Source of the DNA: Candidatus Neomarinimicrobiota bacterium
GTDB taxonomy: Bacteria; Fidelibacterota; UBA2242; B5-G15
Direction: 5' to 3'
DNA length: 64,000 nucleotides
Assembly (NCBI GenBank): GCA_017656425.1
Contig: JACDNV010000010.1
Coordinates: 22,521 to 86,520, forward strand
Numbering within the stretch: the first letter of the stretch is position 1; every line of letters begins with the position of its first letter. The notes under the pieces are model-generated. The model saw only the letters and a list, made by a program, of their open reading frames with translations, did no database searches and was not told where the DNA came from. This document shows positions 1 to 9,221 of the stretch, piece after piece. A program made the translations under genes and the position numbers.

Positions 1-641
1 CATCACCGGTTGTGGATGAAGAATTACGCAAAAAAATGGGTGAGACAGCGGTAAAAATTGCAAAGAGTGTAGGATATAAGAGTGCTGGCACAGTTGAGTT
101 CTTACTTGATGAGGATAAGAATTTTTACTTTATGGAGATGAATACAAGAGTTCAGGTTGAGCATCCTGTGACTGAAATGGTTACAGGGGTAGATATAGTA
201 AAGGAACAGTTGAGAATAGCGAGTGGTGAGAGAATCCCAGAATGGTATAGTAATATTAAATCACATGGGCATGCCATAGAATGCAGAATCAATGCAGAGG
301 ATCCAGTAAATAATTTTAGGCCATCACCAGGTCATATATTTTCATTTCATGCCCCAGGTGGTCCGGGGACTAGAATGGACACCCATGTCTATGCTGGATA
401 TACCATACCACCTCATTATGATTCATTACTTGCAAAGTTAATAACTCACGGAAAAGATAGGGGAGAAGCTATCACACGTATGAAAAGGGCTCTTGAGGAG
501 ACTATTTTTGAAGGAATACGTACAACTATTCCATTTCATATGGCAATATTGAAGGATGAAAATTTTATTAAAGGGAATTTTAATATAGAATTTTTAAATA
601 GTTTTAAATTTAAACTGGAAGAAATATTGGAGGAGGTTTAG
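1..641 (+). CDS. accC: Acetyl-CoA carboxylase biotin carboxylase subunit, 3' part
   Basis: Open reading continues in from before the window: codons 3-11 read S-P-V in frame, so the GTG at 12 is not the true start. About 212 residues of the C-terminal half are visible. Biotin carboxylase is an ATP-grasp enzyme that carboxylates biotin on AccB, the first half-reaction of malonyl-CoA synthesis. The catalytic block EMNTRVQVEHPVTE (Glu, Asn, Arg and the Arg-x-Gln loop) is intact, and the biotin-carboxylase C-terminal domain with ECRINAEDP follows. A pyruvate or propionyl carboxylase subunit would look similar, but the protein ends where a stand-alone AccC ends. An AGGAGGT at 631-637, inside the last codons, serves the next gene. 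Confidence 0.93.
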   Translation, partial: SPVVDEELRKKMGETAVKIAKSVGYKSAGTVEFLLDEDKNFYFMEMNTRVQVEHPVTEMVTGVDIVKEQLRIASGERIPEWYSNIKSHGHAIECRINAEDPVNNFRPSPGHIFSFHAPGGPGTRMDTHVYAGYTIPPHYDSLLAKLITHGKDRGEAITRMKRALEETIFEGIRTTIPFHMAILKDENFIKGNFNIEFLNSFKFKLEEILEEV

Positions 642-644
642 ATA

Positions 645-1019
645 ATGAACATACCTAAAAACTTAAAGTATACGAAAGATCACGAATGGGTGCTTATAGA
701 AGATGGTGTTGCGACTATTGGTATTACCGATTACGCTCAAAATGAACTTGGGGATATAGTATATGTAGAATTGCCCGAAGTCGGGAAGCTGGTTACAAAA
801 GGGGATGCTGTGTCGACAATTGAAGCCGTAAAAACAGTTGCTGATGTTTATTCGCCTCTTTCAGGTGAAGTGAATGAAGTAAATGAAACGCTAGCAGATA
901 CGGCAGAGATTATTAACAAGGATCCATATGGAGAAGGCTGGATATTTAAATTGAAAATATCTAATAAAGATGAAATAAATGATTTATTAACTGCAGAAGA
1001 TTATAAAAAATTACTTTGA
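645..1019 (+). CDS. gcvH: Glycine cleavage system H protein
   Basis: 124-residue lipoyl carrier of the glycine cleavage complex. It shuttles the aminomethyl group between the P, T and L proteins in the cytoplasm. The lipoyl-attachment Lys is K63 in the hairpin STIEAVKTVADVYSPLSG, and the N-terminal HEWV and GITDYAQ blocks are characteristic. Length is typical. It starts 3 bp after accC with a strong AGGAGGT at 631-637, and its stop is immediately followed by gcvPA, so the two are one transcription unit. Confidence 0.96.
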   Translation: MNIPKNLKYTKDHEWVLIEDGVATIGITDYAQNELGDIVYVELPEVGKLVTKGDAVSTIEAVKTVADVYSPLSGEVNEVNETLADTAEIINKDPYGEGWIFKLKISNKDEINDLLTAEDYKKLL

Positions 1020-1020
1020 T

Positions 1021-2358
1021 ATGAAATATATTCCAAATACTCCAGAAACTGAGCTGGAAATCCTTAAAGAAATTGGTTACAATTCTTTCGAAGAGTTGAT
1101 TAGATTTATTCCAGAGAATTTAAAAAAGACCTGCAATATAAACTTGCCTGATGCTCATTCTGAATTAGAGATAGTAAAATTGGTTCAAAATATTGCAAAA
1201 AAAAACCTGAATACAGAGAATTATATATCTTTCCTGGGTTGTGGAGTTTATGATCATTATGTCCCAGCTGTAATTGATGATTTAATATCTCGCTCTGAAT
1301 TCTACACTGCCTATACACCTTATCAGTCAGAAGTGAGTCAGGGTACTTTACAATCAATCTATGAATATCAATCGCTTATATGTGAGTTAATGGGGATGGA
1401 GATTTCCAATGCTTCTATGTACGATGGAGCAACAGCTATATCAGAAGCTATATTTATGTCATGTAATATTACAGGGAAAGGGAGGGCGGTTATCTCTTCT
1501 CTGCTTAATCCCTTTTATATCGAAGTTATAAAGACCTATGCTGAGGGTCGTGGAATGGAAATATCGTTCTTAGGTGAGGATAATGGATCGACAGATTTTA
1601 ATGATATTGAAAATATTTCAAGAGATTCTGCTTGCCTTGTTATTCAGAGTCCAAACTATCTTGGTACTATTGAAAAAATAAATGGATTAAAGTCGAAATT
1701 GGATAAAAATACGTTACTGATACTGGTTGTTGATCCAATATCGCTTGGAATTTTAAAAAGTCCGGGTGAGCTGGGTGCTGATATTGCAGTGGCAGAAGGG
1801 CAAAGCTTAGGTATTCATCAGTCATTCGGAGGACCATTCTTGGGAGTATTGACAGCGAGAAAAGAATTTATCAGATACATGCCTGGAAGAATTGCTGGAG
1901 CTACGGAGGATATAAAGGGCAGACGTGCATATACACTGGTATTGCAAACAAGAGAACAGCATATAAGAAGAGAAAAAGCAACATCCAATATTTGTACTAA
2001 TCAGGCACTTATGGCTTTATCAGCTTGCATATATTTATCATTACTAGGGAAAAGTGGTATTAGGAAAGTTGGCGAGCTTTGCATAAAGAAAAGCCATTAT
2101 TTATATGATAAAATAATTCAACTCAAGGGTTTTAAATCAGTGTATAACAAACCATTTTTCAAAGAATTTGTAATTTCCACTCCAGCAAAACCAAAAGAAA
2201 TAATAAAAGCGGCATTGGGGGAGGGATTCTTTGCTGGAGTGGAATTGGAAAAATTTGATAAAAATAGAGAAAATCAAATTCTATTAGCTGTGACTGAAAA
2301 AAGAAGCAAAGAGGAGATGGATCAATTTATTTCTTTTCTTAGAAAATTTGAAAGTTGA
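1021..2358 (+). CDS. gcvPA: Glycine dehydrogenase (decarboxylating) subunit 1
   Basis: 445-residue N-terminal half of the split P protein, which decarboxylates glycine using PLP and passes the aminomethyl group to GcvH. Family hallmarks are the MKYIPNTPETE start, YDHYVPAV, PYQSEVSQGTLQ and GGPFLGV. In this split form the PLP lysine lies on subunit 2 (GcvPB), so this chain alone is inactive. Oddly, gcvPB does not follow: the next gene is a GGGP synthase, and gcvT is not in the window either. Those partners must be encoded elsewhere. Confidence 0.95.
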   Translation: MKYIPNTPETELEILKEIGYNSFEELIRFIPENLKKTCNINLPDAHSELEIVKLVQNIAKKNLNTENYISFLGCGVYDHYVPAVIDDLISRSEFYTAYTPYQSEVSQGTLQSIYEYQSLICELMGMEISNASMYDGATAISEAIFMSCNITGKGRAVISSLLNPFYIEVIKTYAEGRGMEISFLGEDNGSTDFNDIENISRDSACLVIQSPNYLGTIEKINGLKSKLDKNTLLILVVDPISLGILKSPGELGADIAVAEGQSLGIHQSFGGPFLGVLTARKEFIRYMPGRIAGATEDIKGRRAYTLVLQTREQHIRREKATSNICTNQALMALSACIYLSLLGKSGIRKVGELCIKKSHYLYDKIIQLKGFKSVYNKPFFKEFVISTPAKPKEIIKAALGEGFFAGVELEKFDKNRENQILLAVTEKRSKEEMDQFISFLRKFES

Positions 2359-2359
2359 T

Positions 2360-3112
2360 ATGGATGTCTATAATTATTTGTTAAAAGTAAAAGAGCGAAA
2401 GGGAGCTGGTTACCTTATACTGGTTGATCCAGACACTAGGAAGGATAGTGATTTAGAAAAATTCGTTAAGCTAATTAATGAAAGTGATGTTGATGCGGTT
2501 CTTGTAGGTGGGAGTTTGTTGTTTGATTCAGATTTTCAAGAGTGTGCAAGGATAGTCAAGAGTGCAAGCAATATACCTGTTATCATTTTCCCAGGTTCTG
2601 TTAAGCAGATTTCCGGGTATGCTGATGCGATTTTATTTATTTCTCTTATTAGTGGGAGAAATCCCTACTATCTTTTTGGTGAGCATGTGATTGCAGCACC
2701 GGTAATTAAACGATTGGGTATTGAGGCAATTTCGACAGGTTATATGCTTATAGAATCAGGTAGAATGACAACTGCAGAATATATGAGTAATACAAAACCA
2801 TTGCCATCTGACAAACCAGAAATTGCGGCGGCTCATGCCCTAGCTGCCCAGTATATGGGGATGAAAATGATTTATCTTGAAGCTGGAAGTGGTGCTGAAA
2901 ATTCAGTACCTAACGAGATGGTCGAGATTGTTAGCCGGTATGTGGAAATTCCTGTAATTGTAGGGGGTGGAATAAGAGATCCTGAGACTGCAAAGGAGAA
3001 GGTTGAGTCCGGAGCAAGTTTCGTAGTTACTGGCAATGTGCTTAATGATAATTCTAATCTAAGTTTGATAAAAGAATTTGCTGATGCGATTCATGTAAAA
3101 GGAAATAAATAA
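2360..3112 (+). CDS. Geranylgeranylglyceryl phosphate synthase family protein (PcrB/GGGPS)
   Basis: About 250-residue TIM-barrel prenyltransferase. It joins a polyprenyl diphosphate to sn-glycerol-1-phosphate, the first ether-lipid step in archaea. Bacterial homologues occur in Bacillus (heptaprenyl) and in Bacteroidetes/FCB lineages. Seen here: the phosphate-binding ends of the barrel, ILVDPD near the N-terminus, VGGSLLFDSD, IIFPGS, YLEAGSGA, VPVIVGGGIRDP-like and FVVTGN. A TTG at 2348 is in frame, but the ATG at 2360, one base after the gcvPA stop, is a better start. The chain length of the prenyl substrate cannot be read from the sequence. Confidence 0.88.
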   Translation: MDVYNYLLKVKERKGAGYLILVDPDTRKDSDLEKFVKLINESDVDAVLVGGSLLFDSDFQECARIVKSASNIPVIIFPGSVKQISGYADAILFISLISGRNPYYLFGEHVIAAPVIKRLGIEAISTGYMLIESGRMTTAEYMSNTKPLPSDKPEIAAAHALAAQYMGMKMIYLEAGSGAENSVPNEMVEIVSRYVEIPVIVGGGIRDPETAKEKVESGASFVVTGNVLNDNSNLSLIKEFADAIHVKGNK

Positions 3113-3693
3113 TGATTGATAATATGAGAAATGAAATAAAATCACAATTGCTGGATAGCGCTAAAGTGAAAAAACGTTTATCCGTAGAGTATTTAGATGT
3201 TATCGAAGAGGCTGCTGTAACATTATTAGATTGCATAAAGTCTGGTCATAAGGTTCTTTTATGTGGTAACGGTGGATCTGCAGCGGATGCTCAACATTTA
3301 GCTGCCGAGATGGTGGTTAGATTAAGGTTGGATAGAAAGCCTATCAGGGCTATTTCCCTTACTACCGATACAAGCCTTATTACAGCAATGACAAATGATT
3401 ATGGGTTCGAAGATCTCTTTGCGAGGCAGGTAGAAGCATTAGGTGATGAAGGAGATGTACTTATTGGAATTACCACAAGCGGTAATTCAGAAAATGTAAT
3501 AAGAGCTGTCAAGAAGGCAAAACAGATGGGTTTAAAAAGTATAGTTTTGACAGGCAAAGGGGGCGGCAGGATAAATAATCTGGCTGATATTATGATAATT
3601 GTGCCATCAAATGATGTACAAAGAATACAGGAATCCCATATAACCATTGGTCATATTTTGTGTGATATAATGGAAAAGGGTCTTTTTGGCTGA
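3112..3693 (+). CDS. gmhA: Sedoheptulose-7-phosphate isomerase / phosphoheptose isomerase
   Basis: 193-residue SIS-domain isomerase that converts sedoheptulose-7-phosphate to glycero-manno-heptose-7-phosphate, the first step of heptose synthesis for lipopolysaccharide or glycoprotein. The motifs CGNGGSAADAQHLAAE, TTSGNSENVIRA and the C-terminal QESHITIGHILCDIME are near-diagnostic. The start ATG overlaps the previous stop (TAATG), implying translational coupling. It supports a Gram-negative envelope. The kinase and other heptose genes are not in view. Confidence 0.93.
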   Translation: MIDNMRNEIKSQLLDSAKVKKRLSVEYLDVIEEAAVTLLDCIKSGHKVLLCGNGGSAADAQHLAAEMVVRLRLDRKPIRAISLTTDTSLITAMTNDYGFEDLFARQVEALGDEGDVLIGITTSGNSENVIRAVKKAKQMGLKSIVLTGKGGGRINNLADIMIIVPSNDVQRIQESHITIGHILCDIMEKGLFG

Positions 3694-3714
3694 TATCGAA
3701 GATGGACTTATTTA

Positions 3715-4605
3715 ATGCAAAAAGTATTAAAAGAATTTTTAAACTATTTGAAAATTGAAAGAAAGCTTTCTGATAATACAATTTCTTCATATAAAATAGA
3801 TTTAGAACGATATGTAAAATACCTCAAAGATATAGGAATAAATAGCTTTTCTTTAATTACAACTTTAACAATACAGAATTATTTAAAATTATTATCAGAG
3901 ATAGGGTTAATGTCTTCAAGTATAGCAAGGAATATCAGTTCTATAAGAACTTTCCACCGTTTTCTTGTGGATGAGGGTGTAACAGATAAAGATCCATCAG
4001 AGCTTGTACAGAGTCCAAAGCTCCCTAAGAAGTTACCTACCGTATTAACAATTCAAGAAATTGATCAGATATTTCAGCAAATTGATACATCTACACATAT
4101 AGGTTTGCGTGATAAGGCGATTATTGAAACTCTCTATTCTACGGGAATAAGGGTATCGGAACTGACAGGTATGAGAACTGGGGACATATTCTGGGAAGAA
4201 AATGTGATCAGAATCATTGGTAAGGGTTCAAAAGAGAGATTTGTACCTTTTGGTGAGAAAGCGAAAGTAGATTTACACAGATATATCGAGACAACAAGAA
4301 GATTCTATACAAGAAAAAGGGTGAGTAAAGATTATTTATTCTTAAATTTTAGGGGTGAACCATTGACGAGAATTGGAGTCTGGAAGTTGATAAAAAAATA
4401 TGTGAAAATGGCAGGCATTAAAAAGAAAATTAGCCCTCATGTATTCAGACATTCATTTGCTACCCACCTTATTGAGGGTGGAGCTGACATTAGGGCTGTT
4501 CAGGAAATGCTCGGGCATGCAGATATATCGACAACTCAAATATACACTCATCTGGATAGAAAATATTTAATGGAAGTACACAAAAAATATCATCCGAGGT
4601 GGTAA
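3715..4605 (+). CDS. xerD: Xer-type tyrosine recombinase (chromosome dimer resolution)
   Basis: 296-residue tyrosine recombinase. It has an N-terminal SAM-like core-binding domain (about 1-90) and a C-terminal catalytic domain with the full R-K-H-R-H-Y set: R146 in STGIRVSEL, K170 in GKGSKER, H242 and R245 in HVFRHSFATHL, H268 in MLGH and nucleophile Y277 in TTQIYTH. Length and architecture match chromosomal XerC/XerD rather than a phage integrase. Placement in a housekeeping run supports resolution of chromosome dimers at dif. The choice of XerD over XerC or XerA is not certain. Confidence 0.88.
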   Translation: MQKVLKEFLNYLKIERKLSDNTISSYKIDLERYVKYLKDIGINSFSLITTLTIQNYLKLLSEIGLMSSSIARNISSIRTFHRFLVDEGVTDKDPSELVQSPKLPKKLPTVLTIQEIDQIFQQIDTSTHIGLRDKAIIETLYSTGIRVSELTGMRTGDIFWEENVIRIIGKGSKERFVPFGEKAKVDLHRYIETTRRFYTRKRVSKDYLFLNFRGEPLTRIGVWKLIKKYVKMAGIKKKISPHVFRHSFATHLIEGGADIRAVQEMLGHADISTTQIYTHLDRKYLMEVHKKYHPRW

Positions 4606-4608
4606 GTT

Positions 4609-5244
4609 ATGAATTTACAGGAGATTATACTTTTAATTCCCCCAATATTACTTGCATTGACATTTCATGAGTATATGCATGGCTATGTAGCGTATAAATT
4701 AGGTGATCCTACCCCAAAGATGGCTGGAAGGCTAAGTCTTAATCCATTAATACATCTTGATCCGTTGGGAACAATAATGTTATTCATCGTTCGTTTTGGG
4801 TGGGCAAGACCAGTTCCAGTTAATCCTTCCTACTTTCGCGATCCAAAAAGAGGAATGTTATATACGTCTCTGGCAGGTCCATCTGCAAATATGGTAATTG
4901 CTCTGTTAAGTGGTTTATTCTTGAGAATATTAAGGGGAGGATTTTTGGAATTTCTCCCCGATCAGATTTTAAAGCCTATTGCTATAATGACTATTCTCAG
5001 TATTCAAATAAATGTCGCACTGGCGATTTTTAATCTTCTTCCAATACCACCCTTGGATGGTTCAAAAATATTTTTCAGTTTACTACCAAAAAGGTATGAA
5101 GAAGTAGCATTTAAATATGAAAGATATGGTTCAATAATTCTATTTGGTATAATTATGATAAGCTGGGGAACGGGTATTTCGATATTTGGTGCTATTATTT
5201 ATCCTTTTGTTGATTTTTTTACGAGACTATTTGGAGGTATTTAA
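4609..5244 (+). CDS. Site-2-protease family (M50) membrane metalloprotease
   Basis: 211-residue polytopic membrane protein with the zinc motif HEYMH at residues 20-24 in the first helix and a C-terminal NLLPIPPLDGSK, the variant of the NPDG zinc-ligand loop. This is the short, PDZ-less S2P group (YwhC/FtsH-neighbour type). It would cleave substrates within the membrane, but the substrate is not known. It begins 3 bp after xerD and is followed 1 bp later by a tiny one-helix gene. Confidence 0.88.
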   Translation: MNLQEIILLIPPILLALTFHEYMHGYVAYKLGDPTPKMAGRLSLNPLIHLDPLGTIMLFIVRFGWARPVPVNPSYFRDPKRGMLYTSLAGPSANMVIALLSGLFLRILRGGFLEFLPDQILKPIAIMTILSIQINVALAIFNLLPIPPLDGSKIFFSLLPKRYEEVAFKYERYGSIILFGIIMISWGTGISIFGAIIYPFVDFFTRLFGGI

Positions 5245-5245
5245 A

Positions 5246-5422
5246 ATGGTATTAAATCGCCTTTTCCGTCAAAAGGTGAGAGGGTATTTTGAAGGCAGGC
5301 GATTTCGTTTCAGACGCATTACCCATGATACCAAGAGAATGACACGACCTATGTGGTGGCTAATTGCTATGGCTTTAATTGTGCTTGCGTTGATATATTA
5401 TCTCAATAAGATTGCCAGATAG
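5246..5422 (+). CDS. Small single-pass membrane protein, function unknown
   Basis: 58-residue protein that is very rich in Arg in its first 35 residues (RGYFEGRRFRFRRITHD region) and has one transmembrane helix (about residues 35-53, WWLIAMALIVLALIYYL). Translation starts at ATG 5246 with GGAGGT about 8 bases upstream; a longer in-frame extension to 5186 would overlap the protease gene needlessly. I do not recognise a family. The tight coupling to the M50 protease suggests a partner or accessory membrane protein. Confidence 0.6.
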   Translation: MVLNRLFRQKVRGYFEGRRFRFRRITHDTKRMTRPMWWLIAMALIVLALIYYLNKIAR

Positions 5423-5449
5423 TTTTATGAGTAGGGAGTCCTTCGTACC

Positions 5450-6487
5450 ATGGTTCAGCTTGTTGAGTGTATACCGAATATTAGTGAAGGTAGAGAAAAG
5501 GCAGCCATTGATAAAATAGTAAATGCAATAAAATCTGTTAATGGGGTATATGTACTGGATGTCTATTCAGATCAGGACACAAATAGAACAGTAATTACGT
5601 TTGTTGGGAATATTGACGGTATTTTTAAGGCTTCATTCGACTGTATAAAAAAGGCAATTGAATTGATTGATATGAGGTTTCACAACGGTATTCATCCTCG
5701 GATAGGGGCGGTTGATGTATTTCCTATTGTTCCGATTACCGGGGTGAGTATCAACAAATGTATTGAGGTGAGTCATAGGCTTGCAAAAATGGTTTCTGAT
5801 GAGTTAGATATACCCGTCTATTTATATGAGAAATCGGCTCAATTTCCACAACGAGTTAAACTGGAAAATATTCGAAGAGGGGGTTATGAAAAATTGGCCG
5901 AGAAGATAATAAAACCTGAGTGGTATCCTGATTATGGTAAGCCAGTTTTTGTTCCAAAAAGTGGTGCAATTGTAATGGGTGTAAGGGAACCTCTTATCGC
6001 TTATAATATAAATCTTAACACAAAAGATAAAAGGATAGCGGATGAAATTGCTGGTGAGATTAGGGAAAGTGGAAACGCTATAAATCAGTTAGCTGAAGGA
6101 AATAAGAGAAGACCTGGTTTATTTAAAAGTGTAAAAGCCATTGGATGGTATAGAGAGGAGCTGGGCATTACCCAGGTTTCAACAAATATTACCGATTATA
6201 GGATTGCTCCTCTGCATAAAGTATATCTTGAGGTTGAGAGGAAGGCAAAAGAAAAAGGGGTAGAGTTGTTTGGTTCGGAGATTGTTGGTCTGGTACCAAA
6301 GGAAGCTATAATCTCAGCGGGATTATACTTCCTCGGAAAGAGCAATGAGGAGAAAAATAGTATTCAAGAAAAAGAAATAATAAATGCTGCAGTAAAAGGT
6401 CTCTGTTTGAATAAGTGGAATATGTTTAAACCTGAGGAAAAAATTCTCGAATATAAAATTGAGAAAATAACTGGTATTAAAATTTAA
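5450..6487 (+). CDS. ftcD: Glutamate formimidoyltransferase
   Basis: 345-residue transferase domain. It moves the formimino group from N-formimino-glutamate to tetrahydrofolate in histidine breakdown. Recognisable blocks are the start VECIPNISEGRE, DQDTNRTVITFVG, HPRIGAVDVFPIVPI and the C-terminal SEIVGLVPKEAI. The chain stops before the cyclodeaminase domain found in the bifunctional animal enzyme. No hut genes are adjacent, so a role in one-carbon metabolism independent of histidine cannot be ruled out. Confidence 0.92.
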   Translation: MVQLVECIPNISEGREKAAIDKIVNAIKSVNGVYVLDVYSDQDTNRTVITFVGNIDGIFKASFDCIKKAIELIDMRFHNGIHPRIGAVDVFPIVPITGVSINKCIEVSHRLAKMVSDELDIPVYLYEKSAQFPQRVKLENIRRGGYEKLAEKIIKPEWYPDYGKPVFVPKSGAIVMGVREPLIAYNINLNTKDKRIADEIAGEIRESGNAINQLAEGNKRRPGLFKSVKAIGWYREELGITQVSTNITDYRIAPLHKVYLEVERKAKEKGVELFGSEIVGLVPKEAIISAGLYFLGKSNEEKNSIQEKEIINAAVKGLCLNKWNMFKPEEKILEYKIEKITGIKI

Positions 6488-6501
6488 AGTATAGGGGCAT
6501 T

Positions 6502-8265
6502 TTGCCAAATATAAAGATTTTACCTGAGACATTAACAAATAAAATAGCGGCTGGTGAGGTTGTTCAGAGACCTTCATCTGTTGTGAAAGAACTTATAGAA
6601 AATTCCATTGATGCTGGTGCTACCGAAATAAATGTTATTATAAAAAATGGTGGCAGGTCACTTATACAGGTTGTTGACAATGGTAGTGGAATGGATAAAG
6701 ATGATCTACTGCTTGCCTTTGAAAGATATGCTACTAGTAAGATATACACCGAGAAAGATTTATATAATATCAAAACTCTTGGTTTTAGGGGTGAGGCACT
6801 TGCAAGTATCGCATCAGTGTCGATGGTAGAAGCAATATCCGGAATAAAAGGTGAAGAAGAAGCTCATAGACTTGAAGTAGTTGGAGGTACCTTTAAAAAG
6901 ATAGAGCCTTGCCCTAATATAGGTGGTACATCGATAAGTGTTAAAAATTTGTTTTTTAACGTTCCCGCAAGAAGAAAGTTTTTGAAATCCGCCGAGGTTG
7001 AGTTCAGACATATCATTGGTATATTTAGAAAATTCACTTTGTCATTTCCTGAATTGATGTTCACTTTGGTTCATAATGAAAGGGAAATTTATATCTTACA
7101 TGCGGAGAATTTGCTTGATAGAATTGGCAACCTTTTTTCAAAGGATTATGTTGACAATTTAATTGAGGTTAATGATGGAAATGAAGTTTTTTCTATAACA
7201 GGTTATATAGGGAATCTAAATTTACTGAGAAATCGTAGAGGGGAACAATTTTGGTTTGTGAATGGAAGATATATTGTTAACAGAACATTGAATAATGCTG
7301 TATTGGGTGCTTATTCACCATTGATATCGGGTGAAGAATACCCTTTTTATTGTCTAAAATTATCAATAGAGCCGTTTCAGGTTGATGTTAATGTTCATCC
7401 TTCTAAAATGGAAATAAAATTCAAAGATGAGTACAATATTTATAACCAGATAAAAAATATACTTGCTAAGTATGTAAATAAGCTAAGAGAAAAACTTCCA
7501 GGTTTTGATTATATCCCTATAACTGATTTTTATAAAAAAGAAAAGGAGATGGGAAAAATCTTAACGAACGGTATTAAGAAAGAATCAGACAGACAGGGGT
7601 CTTTTTTGGAGGCTATTCGAAAAAGTACTCCTGACTGGAAAGAGAGGGCACGAAAATTTTCTGAGGTGATAAGAAGAGAGGAGGAGCAGCCAGGGGAAGT
7701 TGGAATACCGGTTTTTCAATTTGCAAAAAGGTATATCATTACACAGACTAAAAGTGGTATTATTATAATAGATCAACATGTTGCTCATGAGCGTATACTT
7801 TATGAAGAAGCTTATAATTCAATAAAAGAAAAAAACTGGAAATCTCAGCAGCTTCTGTTTCCACAGGTAGTGGAATTAACATATGAGGATTATTCTATTT
7901 TACTTGAAATACTTCCATACCTTGAAAAGATAGGTTTTAAATTGAGAGATTTTGGTAAAAATGCTGTGATTGTAGAGGCTGTCCCTGCAGGTATGAGATG
8001 GGGTATAGAATCAACTATAATAAAGGAGATAATAGATGGCTATCTCGAGAATAAAAAAGATGAACCAAGTGCAACTAAAAATGTTATTGCTTCTTATTCA
8101 TGTAAAGCAGCAATCAAATCTGGCGATAAATTGACTGAAGAAGAAATGATAACCCTTGTTAATAAGCTATTTATGACAAACAATCCTTATTTTTGTCCTC
8201 ATGGTAGACCAATTATAGTAAATTTGACCATTGATGAAATCGATAAAAGATTTGGTAGAAAATAA
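6502..8265 (+). CDS. mutL: DNA mismatch repair protein MutL
   Basis: 587-residue GHKL ATPase that links mismatch recognition to strand incision. The N-terminal domain has KIAAGEVVQRPSSVVKELIENSIDAGA, VVDNGSGM and GFRGEALASIASV. The C-terminal domain carries the endonuclease motif DQHVAHERILYE (Val replaces the usual Ala), a Cys-Lys-Ala-Ala motif and CPHGRP, so this is a nicking MutL as in bacteria lacking MutH. Translation appears to start at TTG 6502 with AGGGGC upstream. No mutS lies nearby. Confidence 0.96.
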   Translation: MPNIKILPETLTNKIAAGEVVQRPSSVVKELIENSIDAGATEINVIIKNGGRSLIQVVDNGSGMDKDDLLLAFERYATSKIYTEKDLYNIKTLGFRGEALASIASVSMVEAISGIKGEEEAHRLEVVGGTFKKIEPCPNIGGTSISVKNLFFNVPARRKFLKSAEVEFRHIIGIFRKFTLSFPELMFTLVHNEREIYILHAENLLDRIGNLFSKDYVDNLIEVNDGNEVFSITGYIGNLNLLRNRRGEQFWFVNGRYIVNRTLNNAVLGAYSPLISGEEYPFYCLKLSIEPFQVDVNVHPSKMEIKFKDEYNIYNQIKNILAKYVNKLREKLPGFDYIPITDFYKKEKEMGKILTNGIKKESDRQGSFLEAIRKSTPDWKERARKFSEVIRREEEQPGEVGIPVFQFAKRYIITQTKSGIIIIDQHVAHERILYEEAYNSIKEKNWKSQQLLFPQVVELTYEDYSILLEILPYLEKIGFKLRDFGKNAVIVEAVPAGMRWGIESTIIKEIIDGYLENKKDEPSATKNVIASYSCKAAIKSGDKLTEEEMITLVNKLFMTNNPYFCPHGRPIIVNLTIDEIDKRFGRK

Positions 8266-9190
8266 GATAGTGCCAGTAATTACAGGACCTACTGCAATAG
8301 GAAAGACTGACGTTGGTATAGCTATAGCTAAAAAAATTAATGGTGAGATTATCTCGGTTGATTCCCGCCAGATTTACAAAGGTTTAGATATTGGGACTTC
8401 GAAACCAACATTAAGGCAACAATCCGAAATCTCACATCATCTTATAGATTTACTTGAGATTGAAGAAAAGATAAGTGCAGGCAGATGTAGAGAGCTTGCC
8501 AATGAAGCAATAAAGGGTATTTTTTCCAGAGGCAAAATACCAATATTAGTTGGTGGTGCGGGATTATACATAAAAGCAATTGTAAAAGGACTATTTAAAA
8601 GCAGTAGGACTGATCAGTTAATCAGAGAAGAGATAAGACAGGAATTAAAAAAACGCGGTAATATTTATTTGTATAACAAACTTGTGGACATTGATCCTGA
8701 TTATGCACTGAAAATTCATATAAATGATGCAAAACGTATAACAAGGGCACTGGAACTTTATAAAATGACAGGTAAAAAACCCAGTGAACTTTTTAAGGAG
8801 GGATCGGTCACCTTACCGTATAATTTTAGAATATTCATTTTAAATACAAAAAGGGATTATCTATATGATAGGATAAATAAAAGAGTTGATTTAATGATTC
8901 AGGAAGGATTAATTGATGAGGTAAGGAGTTTTTTGAAGCAGGGGAAAAGAAGTCATCTTGAATATTTATTAACTCTGGGCTATAAAGAGGTCATTCATTA
9001 TCTGGATAATAAATGTACGAAAGAGGAGATGATAGAAAATTTGAAAAAGAATACAAGGCAATATGCTAAAAGGCAGTTGACTTGGTTCAGACATCAGCTT
9101 GATGGCAAATGGATTGATGTGAAACCAGGAGAAGAGCCTGTGCAGGTGGCTGATAGAATTTTAAAAATTTTAATAGATGCAGAAAACTAA
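8234..9190 (+). CDS. miaA: tRNA dimethylallyltransferase
   Basis: About 318-residue enzyme that adds dimethylallyl to N6 of A37 in tRNAs reading UNN codons. The P-loop GPTAIGKTDVG, the catalytic block SVDSRQIYKGLDIGTSKP and the zinc-free insertion are typical. The gene overlaps mutL by about 30 bp. In-frame starts are TTG 8231, ATG 8234, TTG 8252 and GTG 8270; ATG 8234 is chosen, but the later ones also fit the family's N-terminus just before the P-loop. The mutL-miaA order is common in bacteria. Confidence 0.94.
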   Translation: MKSIKDLVENKIVPVITGPTAIGKTDVGIAIAKKINGEIISVDSRQIYKGLDIGTSKPTLRQQSEISHHLIDLLEIEEKISAGRCRELANEAIKGIFSRGKIPILVGGAGLYIKAIVKGLFKSSRTDQLIREEIRQELKKRGNIYLYNKLVDIDPDYALKIHINDAKRITRALELYKMTGKKPSELFKEGSVTLPYNFRIFILNTKRDYLYDRINKRVDLMIQEGLIDEVRSFLKQGKRSHLEYLLTLGYKEVIHYLDNKCTKEEMIENLKKNTRQYAKRQLTWFRHQLDGKWIDVKPGEEPVQVADRILKILIDAEN

Positions 9191-9221
9191 TAGATTTTAT
9201 TATTTTATTAGAATAAATTCT

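Noticed and set aside
3715..4605. Tyrosine recombinase as integrase of a mobile island
   Set aside because: Length, motif set and housekeeping neighbours fit chromosomal Xer, and no attachment repeats were seen.
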